This document shows positions 45,681 through 53,136 of a DNA stretch of 64,000 nucleotides, in pieces. Below the pieces are notes generated by a model. That model made no database searches. It worked only from the letters and a program-made list of their open reading frames with translations, and was not told where the DNA came from. Within the stretch, counting starts at the first letter, position 1. The number at the start of each line of letters is the position of its first letter. Both the position numbers and the translations under genes were made by a program. The DNA is from Colwellia sp. E2M01 (GTDB lineage Bacteria; Pseudomonadota; Gammaproteobacteria; Enterobacterales; Alteromonadaceae), in NCBI RefSeq assembly GCF_018860585.1, contig NZ_JAHKPR010000081.1, forward strand, positions 1 to 64,000, written 5' to 3'.

Positions 45681-46657
45681 TGAGCCAGCCACAATCAATA
45701 CTATTACAAAATAAACAAGGTATGTCGGTTGAAATTATTAATTTTGGCGCACGTATAAAATCAATACTATTTCCCATCCAAGGAAAGCCTACGGAGATGG
45801 TTGTAGGTTATGCTACGGCTGAAGAGTACCTCACAGATAGCTTCTATTTAGGGGCAACTTGTGGAAGAGTTTGTAATAGAATTGATGGTGGCAAGTTTGA
45901 ATTAAATGGTGTTAGCTATCAAGTGACACAAAATGAAAATAACAACACCTTACATGGTGGGGTAGATAACTTTTCTTACCGATTCTGGAAAATTGAATCT
46001 TCAACGGATACAAAGGTTGTTTTATCACTTGAATCTAAAGATGGTGACCAAGGGTTTCCTGGTAATTTAAAACTACAAGTTAGCTACCATTTGACTGAAA
46101 AAAATGCCTTAGAAATAGAGTACTTTGGCATTTCAGATGCGGCAACACCTATCAATATTACCAATCATGCGTATTTTAATTTGGGCGATGAAAGCTGTGA
46201 ATCATTAGACTTACAGCTATTAGCTTCAAATTTTCTTGAATTGAAAGAAGACAGCGTACCCAGCGGTAATATTTTATCGGTAGATAATTCTGATTTTGAC
46301 TTAAGACAAGTAACCAATATAGGTGACCGGCAAAGTAATACCACCGATGTTAATTTAAAAAACATGAAGGGTTTCGACTACTGTTATGTGTTAGATAATA
46401 ACGATGTATCAATAGTTAACGCGTCATTAGCGTCAAAAAATAATGGCGTTAAAATGTCATTTTATACCGATCAACTTGCAGTGCAGTTATACACAGGTTA
46501 TTGGCTCAGCGGTGTTTTTAAGCCTTATCAAGGAGTGTGTTTAGAAGCTCAAGGTTATACCAACGCCATTAATATAAATCACTTTCCTAGCAGTGTACTA
46601 AGTGAAAATGAAAAATATCAACGTAAAATTATTTATCAGTTTGAAGCGATAAACTAA
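45680..46657 (+). CDS. Galactose mutarotase (aldose 1-epimerase)
   Basis: 325 residues. The two catalytic-site histidines are in NNTLHGGVDNFSYRFW and INITNHAYFNLGDES; a C-terminal GVCLEAQGYTNAIN carries the expected glutamate. It converts beta-galactose, the form released by beta-galactosidases, into the alpha form used by galactokinase. Last gene of the operon. No hairpin terminator is obvious in the 267 bases that follow, where I see no gene. Confidence 0.93.
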   Translation: MSQPQSILLQNKQGMSVEIINFGARIKSILFPIQGKPTEMVVGYATAEEYLTDSFYLGATCGRVCNRIDGGKFELNGVSYQVTQNENNNTLHGGVDNFSYRFWKIESSTDTKVVLSLESKDGDQGFPGNLKLQVSYHLTEKNALEIEYFGISDAATPINITNHAYFNLGDESCESLDLQLLASNFLELKEDSVPSGNILSVDNSDFDLRQVTNIGDRQSNTTDVNLKNMKGFDYCYVLDNNDVSIVNASLASKNNGVKMSFYTDQLAVQLYTGYWLSGVFKPYQGVCLEAQGYTNAININHFPSSVLSENEKYQRKIIYQFEAIN

Positions 46658-46924
46658 ATAAATATGCCATTCCTAAGTTGAAGAAATGATTAACCACTGG
46701 TTGTTTTTCTTCACTCAAAAATGTGGTGTTAACCGCTAATCCATTCAGTTTAATCCCCACAAACATTCTAAACTGGGCAATTAGATCCGTTGTGCCACCG
46801 AATTACATCAGAACAGCCAATTATTTCATTCTACTCTATCCCTTAATAGTGGTTACCGTTAAAGCGCTGAGGTACTTGGCCATAGTCAGGGCTTTAACTA
46901 ATGATTACCTTGGTTCTTATAAAT

Positions 46925-49900
46925 TTAGCTTTCAATTTTTCTTGAGCGTTTAAGTAAGTAATAAAACACTGGTGTTAGAATTAAGCCAAATACGGTTACG
47001 CCAATCATACCTGAGAACACAGTAACTCCCATAGCTTGGCGCATTTCAGAACCTGCTCCTGATGAAAACACCATAGGCACCACTCCCATAATGAAGGCGA
47101 TAGAAGTCATTAATATTGGGCGTAAGCGTAAGCGACTGGCTTCCTTAATGGCAGATAGTGCGTCCATACCTTTGTCTTGTAACTCTTTGGCAAACTCAAC
47201 AATTAAAATGGCGTTTTTAGTGGCTAGTCCAAACAACACAATTAACCCTATTTGCGTAAAAATGTTGTTATCACCGCCATAAACCGCTACACCAATTAGC
47301 GCACTTAACAGAGTCATCGGTACAATTAAAATAATAGCGATAGGTAAACGTAAGCTTTCATATTGCGAGGCTAACACTAAAAACACTAATAACACAATCA
47401 ACGGGAATACATACATAGAGGTATTACCGGCTAAAATTTGTTGATATGTTAAGTCGGTCCATTCATAGGCTATGCCCATGGGCAAGGTGTCATTTAGAAT
47501 TTTCTCTATCGCGGCTTTTGCTTGGTCAGAGCTATAGCCTGCGGCAGGCACACCATTTACCTCTGCGGTGACATAGCCGTTGTAATGCATCACACGATCT
47601 GGCCCAACACTATGTTTAATAGTAAGTACCGCTCCTAGTGGGATCATTTCGCCATTTTTATTACGCACTTTTAATTGTTTAATTTGTTCTATGTCTTGGC
47701 GAAATGGTGCATCGGCTTGTACATTGACCTGGTAAGAGCGGCCAAATAAATTAAAGTCGTTGACATAAATTGTTCCCAAATAACCTTGCATGGTATCAAA
47801 TAATGTTTCTATTTCTATACCTAAACTAAGGGCTTTTTTACGATCTACCTGTACATCAAGTTGTGGCACATCGATGGTAAAACTGGTAAAAGCATTAGCT
47901 AGTGCGGGGTCTGCTTTGGCTTTAGTAATCACTTCAGTGGTAACTTGCTGTAGGGTTTCAAAACCTAGCGAACCTCTGTCTTCTAATTGCAACCTGAAGC
48001 CACCAATGGTGCCCATGCCTCGCACCGGTGGTGGTGGAAATATTGCCACGTTAGCGCCTTTTATTTGGCTAAATTCTTTATTTAAATCTTCGGCGATCTC
48101 GGCTGCCGACATTCTTGGTCCTTGCCGCTCAGTAAAAGGTTTTAAAGGAGTAAACATCATGCCCGAACTTGGGTTAATGGATAGACCATTAATACTTAAA
48201 CCGGCAAAGGCAACTGCGTCAGTTACGCCTGGGTGGGCGGTAACAATCTTTGACATTTCACGAATAACTTGCTCTGAACGGTCAAGTGAAGCTGCATTAG
48301 GAAGTTGGGCAAAGGCAACTAAATACATTTTGTCTTGGGGCGGTACATAACCTGTTGGAGTATGCTCAAATTGTTGCCAAGTAATTGCTAATAACCCCAC
48401 ATATAACACACTAATTAAGCCACCTTTACGTACTAAACGATCCACAGCATAAGTGTATTTACCTGAGGCTTTGTCAAATAAACGATTAAAAGGGTTGAAC
48501 AACCAGCTACCAAATATTTTGTTGATAGCTCGATTTAACCAGTCGTTGTCTTGACCGTGGGGCTTTAACAACAACGCAGCAAGCGCAGGGCTTAAGGTAA
48601 GAGAGTTAATTGCTGACAGCACCGTGGAAATAGTAATGGTTAAAGCAAATTGGCGGTAAAATTGCCCGGTTAAACCGCTCATAAACGCGGTGGGAATAAA
48701 CACCGCCGCTAACACTAACGTGGTGGCAATAATAGGGCCGGTTACTTCTTGCATGGCTTGTTTAGTGGCGTCAATAGGGCTTAAACCTTCAGTAATGTTA
48801 CGTTCAACGTTTTCAACGACTACGATGGCATCATCAACCACGATGCCGATAGCTAATACTAGGCCAAATAAAGACAAAGCATTGAGAGAAAAACCCATTA
48901 AATGCATAAAAGCAAAAGTACCCACCAGAGAAATAGGCACTGCCACAAGGGGAATAATTGATGCGCGCCAGGTTTGTAAAAATAATACGATTACCAGTAC
49001 CACCAATAACACAGCTTCAAATAAGGTATCGACTACTGCTTTAATTGAGCCGCGCACAAACACAGTGGGATCGTAAACAATTTCATAATCAATGCCTTGG
49101 GGGAATAATTTAGATAACTCTGCCATTTTAGCTCGTACATCATCAGAAATTTTTAACGCATTGGATCCCGGCGCTTGAAATACAGGAATTGCGGCTATCG
49201 ACTCATTATTTAGTAATGGGCGTAAGGTGTAGTTGTCGGCGCCCAGTTCAATTCGAGCAATATCTTTTAATTGGGTGATTTCTCCATTGTCACCGGTTTT
49301 AACAATAATTTCTTCAAATTCATCTTGTTCAACTAAGCGCCCTTGAACGTTGATTAACCATTGAAATTCGCTGGTACCAGTAGGTTGTGCACCAAGGCTA
49401 CCTGATGCCACCTGTTGGTTTTGTGAACGAATGGCATTAACCACATCGCTTGGGTTTAAATTAAGTGCTGCCAATTTGTTGGGATCTAGCCATACCCGCA
49501 TACTGTAGTCACCAGCACCAAATATCCGTACTTGGCCAACACCCTCAATGCGCGTTAACTCATCTTTAATGTATTGGTCGGCGTAGTTTGCCAAATATAA
49601 ATTATTGTAACGGCCATTGGGCGAAGTTAAATGTACTGCCAACGTTAGGTTAGGTGATGATTTTTCGGTAACCACACCTAAACGTTGTACTTCTTCAGGT
49701 AGACGCGGAATAGCCCTGTTTACTCTATTTTGTACTAATGTAGTTGCTTCATCTGGGTTTGTTCCTATGGCAAAAGTGACGGTTAATGTCATGGTGCCGG
49801 CGGAGTTTGCCAATGAAGATTGATAGAGCATATTTTCTACGCCATTAATTTCTTGTTCAAGCACCGTAGCAACGGTTTCAGCTATTACGGTGGGGTTTGC

Positions 49901-50059
49901 CCCAGGGTAGTTGGCTGTAACTACCACAGTAGGTGGTACTACATCTGGGTATTCAGTAATGGGTAACTGCCAAACAGCAATAGCTCCGCCAAGAAACACA
50001 AGAATTGATAAAGCCGCAGCAAAAATAGGGCGATGAATGAAAAATTGAGAAAAATTCAT
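46925..50059 (-). CDS. RND-family multidrug efflux pump (inner-membrane HAE1 type)
   Basis: 1044 residues, standard for AcrB/MexF-like pumps. N-terminal FSQFFIHRPIFAAALSILVF, the paired aspartates of the proton relay in GIVVDDAIVVVENVERN (TM4), PGANPTVIAETVATVLEQ and the C-terminal RPILMTSIAFIMGVVPM are family hallmarks; 12 membrane helices and two large periplasmic loops. It exports drugs or toxic small molecules by proton exchange with its adaptor and an outer-membrane channel, which is not encoded here. It starts on the base next to the adaptor stop codon. Most similar in feel to MexF/OqxB-type pumps. Its presence between two galactan sections looks incidental. Confidence 0.94.
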   Translation of the reverse strand: MNFSQFFIHRPIFAAALSILVFLGGAIAVWQLPITEYPDVVPPTVVVTANYPGANPTVIAETVATVLEQEINGVENMLYQSSLANSAGTMTLTVTFAIGTNPDEATTLVQNRVNRAIPRLPEEVQRLGVVTEKSSPNLTLAVHLTSPNGRYNNLYLANYADQYIKDELTRIEGVGQVRIFGAGDYSMRVWLDPNKLAALNLNPSDVVNAIRSQNQQVASGSLGAQPTGTSEFQWLINVQGRLVEQDEFEEIIVKTGDNGEITQLKDIARIELGADNYTLRPLLNNESIAAIPVFQAPGSNALKISDDVRAKMAELSKLFPQGIDYEIVYDPTVFVRGSIKAVVDTLFEAVLLVVLVIVLFLQTWRASIIPLVAVPISLVGTFAFMHLMGFSLNALSLFGLVLAIGIVVDDAIVVVENVERNITEGLSPIDATKQAMQEVTGPIIATTLVLAAVFIPTAFMSGLTGQFYRQFALTITISTVLSAINSLTLSPALAALLLKPHGQDNDWLNRAINKIFGSWLFNPFNRLFDKASGKYTYAVDRLVRKGGLISVLYVGLLAITWQQFEHTPTGYVPPQDKMYLVAFAQLPNAASLDRSEQVIREMSKIVTAHPGVTDAVAFAGLSINGLSINPSSGMMFTPLKPFTERQGPRMSAAEIAEDLNKEFSQIKGANVAIFPPPPVRGMGTIGGFRLQLEDRGSLGFETLQQVTTEVITKAKADPALANAFTSFTIDVPQLDVQVDRKKALSLGIEIETLFDTMQGYLGTIYVNDFNLFGRSYQVNVQADAPFRQDIEQIKQLKVRNKNGEMIPLGAVLTIKHSVGPDRVMHYNGYVTAEVNGVPAAGYSSDQAKAAIEKILNDTLPMGIAYEWTDLTYQQILAGNTSMYVFPLIVLLVFLVLASQYESLRLPIAIILIVPMTLLSALIGVAVYGGDNNIFTQIGLIVLFGLATKNAILIVEFAKELQDKGMDALSAIKEASRLRLRPILMTSIAFIMGVVPMVFSSGAGSEMRQAMGVTVFSGMIGVTVFGLILTPVFYYLLKRSRKIES

Positions 50060-51295
50060 TTATTGTTCACCTAATGTTTTTACTGGAAGGAGCTGAGCAA
50101 GGTAGTTACTGTGGTCTATTTTCTGCTGCCATGTTTGTAATACATTTAATGCATCTTCATCTGCCATATCGATTAATTTAGGTGTGACTAAGCTACCCGG
50201 GCGTACACGTTGTAAGCCATTTAAAATAATAGTGTCATTATTATCTAAGCCACTTTTAATGATGCGTAATGCGCCAATTTTATCGCCCATTGTAATGGCA
50301 CGGTATTGAACTTTATTTTCTTCATCAACGACCAAAACATATTTATTACTTAGGTCGGTTCCAATGGCTTTTTCAGCAATTAATACGCCTTGTTCTGTTT
50401 TATTGCTTGCCAACCTTAAATGAGCAAATAAGCCAGGCATTAGGTTACCTGCTTGATTATCAAATACTGCACGCACCCGTAATGTGCCGGTTTGTGTATT
50501 CACTTGGTTATCAACAAAGTTTAATTTACCCCAATGTTGATATTCACTTTCATTTGCTAAGCGCATAACAACGGTTTGAGTCGCTGCTTTGTTATTATTA
50601 GGTTGCTTTTTTTGATAATTTAACCAGGTGGCTTCATCAATATCAAAATAGGCGTAAAGTTGTTTAGTTGACACAATAGATGTCATGATTGTTGAACCAG
50701 CCGTGACATAATTCCCTTCAGTGATATTGGCACTAGAAATACGCCCAGAAATTGGCGCTTCAACACGGGTAAAACTTTGGTTGAGTACGGCTAAATCAAG
50801 CGCTGCTGTACTTTGGGAAACTTTTGCTTTTGCTTGCACAGCGTCAGACTCTCGAGTGTCTAAAATTTCTTTTGAAATCGCTTTGCGCTTATACAATGCT
50901 TGTGCACGCTTGACATATTGTTTTGCTAATACTAAACGGCTTTTCGCTTCATCTAATAAGGCTTGTAAACGGGCAACTTCCGCATTAAATTGGCGGTTAT
51001 CAATATAAAATAAGGTATCTCCTTGATTCACCAATTCGCCTTCTTCAAACGTAACTGATTCGATATAACCTGATACTCTTGGACGAAGTAATACCGCTTT
51101 TGAGGATTCAAGCCGGCCCGTAAAGTTATCCCATTCGGTAATTCGTTGGCTAATAACTTTTGCAGCATCAACAGAAATACTTTGTGGAAGGGGGGAATAC
51201 GGTAATTTAGCGCTAGAATTATCGCCGCATGCGCTTATGATCGTCGTTAAAAATGCGATAATCATGGTATAAATAAATTTTTCTATAACAGACAT
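50060..51295 (-). CDS. RND efflux periplasmic adaptor (membrane-fusion protein)
   Basis: 411 residues. A lipoprotein signal ends TTIISAC. The lipoyl halves RPRVSGYIESVTFEEGELVNQGDTLFYID and VEAPISGRISSANITEGNYV flank a coiled-coil hairpin of about residues 100-165, followed by the beta-barrel and membrane-proximal domains. It links the inner-membrane pump to an outer-membrane channel. First gene of the two-gene operon; the divergent LysR gene is its probable regulator. Confidence 0.93.
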   Translation of the reverse strand: MSVIEKFIYTMIIAFLTTIISACGDNSSAKLPYSPLPQSISVDAAKVISQRITEWDNFTGRLESSKAVLLRPRVSGYIESVTFEEGELVNQGDTLFYIDNRQFNAEVARLQALLDEAKSRLVLAKQYVKRAQALYKRKAISKEILDTRESDAVQAKAKVSQSTAALDLAVLNQSFTRVEAPISGRISSANITEGNYVTAGSTIMTSIVSTKQLYAYFDIDEATWLNYQKKQPNNNKAATQTVVMRLANESEYQHWGKLNFVDNQVNTQTGTLRVRAVFDNQAGNLMPGLFAHLRLASNKTEQGVLIAEKAIGTDLSNKYVLVVDEENKVQYRAITMGDKIGALRIIKSGLDNNDTIILNGLQRVRPGSLVTPKLIDMADEDALNVLQTWQQKIDHSNYLAQLLPVKTLGEQ

Positions 51296-51441
51296 AACTA
51301 AACTCTCTTTAAACGAGTAGTATTAAAACTGTTAATATTATTAACGCTTATTACTTATAAAAATAATTATCTTTTTGTATGTAATGCATCATAATAAATG
51401 ATGTATTATGGTAAATAATAACAAATAGCCTGTTGGTGTTT

Positions 51442-52395
51442 ATGCGACCACAAGAACTGAATTTACTGATGATTTTTGATGCCATTATGACTGAAGGTAG
51501 CATTACCCGAGCTGCCGATCATCTAGCATTAACTCAGCCGGCGGTTTCTAATGCGCTTGCCCGAATGCGAGTAACATGGAAAGACGAGCTATTTATTAAA
51601 GATGGCCGAAATATTCAACCAACAGCATTTGCTAATAACTTATGGCGTCAAATTCAAGGGCCGTTAGGGTCGTTAGCACATGCCATTAATCAAAGTGAAT
51701 TTAACCCCGCAACGGCGCAGCGTACATTTCGTATTTCTGCGGCTGATATGTTTGTAGAAATAATATGGGGGCCACTGCGAAAAATTATTGAACAGCAGGC
51801 GCCAGGAATAAATATTCATGCTATTCCAAACCGCGCAGTAGAAGCGGCTAATGTACTTAAAGACGCAGAAGCTGAGTTAGCGATTAACCGTTATACTTTG
51901 TCTGAAAGTGTTATTCGAGCCGAGCACTTATTAAAACCTCAATATGTTGTGCTAATGCGGCCAGGTCACCCATTAGTAAATAAAAAGCTTACCGTTGACA
52001 GTTTTGCCAATAGCGACCATTTACTGGTTTCTATTACCGGAGATATTTTAGGGCCGTCAGATCAGGCTTTACGTGTTTTAGGTTTAAAACGACGTGTTGC
52101 AATGACTGTTAATAATGCAGCCAATGTTCCGAATATACTTAAAAATACCGACTTAATTTGTGTGATCCCTTCAATTGCTTTAGAGCATGAAATATTCACA
52201 AAGCAACTTGCGGTACTTAAAAGCCCTATAGATACACCACCAACGCCGGTTTCAATTATTTGGCATAAACGACAAGATAATGATGCTGGCCTTCAATGGA
52301 TTCGTCGTCACATTGTTAATATATTGCGTCAACGAGCAGAAAAGCATGACAAAATCATAGCCGATGTTATTCAAACGAATGGTAAGATTAATTGA
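51442..52395 (+). CDS. LysR-family transcriptional regulator
   Basis: 317 residues from the ATG at 51442; the TTG at 51433 is possible but less likely. The winged helix-turn-helix is RPQELNLLMIFDAIMTEGSI and HLALTQPAVSNALARMR; a periplasmic-binding-like effector domain follows (YVVLMRPGHPLVNKKL). Divergent from the efflux operon across a 146-base promoter region, so it probably controls it. Its last 11 bases overlap the remnant of a transposase gene, and the C-terminus may have been altered by that insertion. Confidence 0.9.
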   Translation: MRPQELNLLMIFDAIMTEGSITRAADHLALTQPAVSNALARMRVTWKDELFIKDGRNIQPTAFANNLWRQIQGPLGSLAHAINQSEFNPATAQRTFRISAADMFVEIIWGPLRKIIEQQAPGINIHAIPNRAVEAANVLKDAEAELAINRYTLSESVIRAEHLLKPQYVVLMRPGHPLVNKKLTVDSFANSDHLLVSITGDILGPSDQALRVLGLKRRVAMTVNNAANVPNILKNTDLICVIPSIALEHEIFTKQLAVLKSPIDTPPTPVSIIWHKRQDNDAGLQWIRRHIVNILRQRAEKHDKIIADVIQTNGKIN

Positions 52396-52582
52396 GGAAA
52401 ATCAACCTGCACTGCTTAGCCGTTTAAATATCAATTCAGAAAACTGGTTAACGCTGTCAAAATATTTTAGAACGCTTTTTCATGGTGCCGTTGGTCACAG
52501 TGACGTATTGTCAGATTATTGTGCGCATAAAGGTTTGAAACGGAGAACGAATGTCAATTGTTGTGATAAGTTTTTGGCGTAA
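52385..52582 (+). pseudogene. C-terminal remnant of a REP-associated transposase
   Basis: The frame reads IEENQPALLSRLNINSENWLTL.., then FHGAVG and LKRRTN, which aligns with the last 65 residues of the transposase at 31754-32728 (..LTRLAISPENWLTL.., FHGAVG, LKRRSN). The rest of that gene is absent; the upstream side is the LysR gene. It marks a former insertion of the same element family. Confidence 0.85.
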
Positions 52583-53004
52583 CGTCTCAGAGTCTATTAT
52601 CCAACTTATTTTCTATTACCACACTAATGCTGATGTTTTTTCATGCTTAAAAAACAGCATTCAGCCAATGAAATTCAACGTTATGTAAATATTATTCAAT
52701 TTTAGAATTTATTAGTAAGTATTGGCCATTATTGCAAATGGTTATTGAGCTTGTGGTATAGTTTTATTTTAAGGCACTTCATAAGCGAGTGTCCTAATTA
52801 TTTCCTCTTCCTAATAACCTCATTATTTTTTTATAAAAATTAATAGAATATTTACTGTTTTTAATGAATTAAAGAAATACAAATCACCTTCTATAATATC
52901 TTTTAATAAGCTCAGTATCTTGGCATAAAACTTCATAATAACGATAATTTTCGTACTTTAAATAACCATCAATAAATAGCTATATTGAAAAATGTTTAAT
53001 GTAA
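52583..53004. other. Intergenic, decayed hairpin repeat
   Basis: No gene seen. At about 52774-52796, GGCACTTCATAAGCGAGTGTCC resembles a collapsed form of the GGACACTCAC/GTGAGTGTCC hairpin of the Rhs island and lies about 190 bases downstream of the transposase remnant, the same association as in the island. Confidence 0.45.
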
Positions 53005-53016
53005 ATTGTATACAAA
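53005..53016. promoter_or_regulatory. Operator-like site (ATTGTATACAAA) before the CBM6 enzyme gene
   Basis: Two mismatches from the shared palindrome with the GT-N-AC core kept; 120 bases upstream of the start codon. Confidence 0.5.
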
Positions 53017-53136
53017 ATGATCTTGTGGTCATTTTCTGTTTAGCTTATGGTGTCTAACAATATAAATGTATAAAGAGCTATTTTTGCATTTATTATTATA
53101 AAAAAATTATAACAATATTATAACAAGGGGTTTGTA

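Noticed and set aside
46658..46924. Possible gene remnant after galM
   Set aside because: A 76-codon frame exists but shows no start signal or recognised family; no inverted repeats to support an insertion sequence.
47790..48350. Long plus-strand frame opposite the RND pump
   Set aside because: It is the shadow of a strongly coding minus-strand gene and resembles no protein family.
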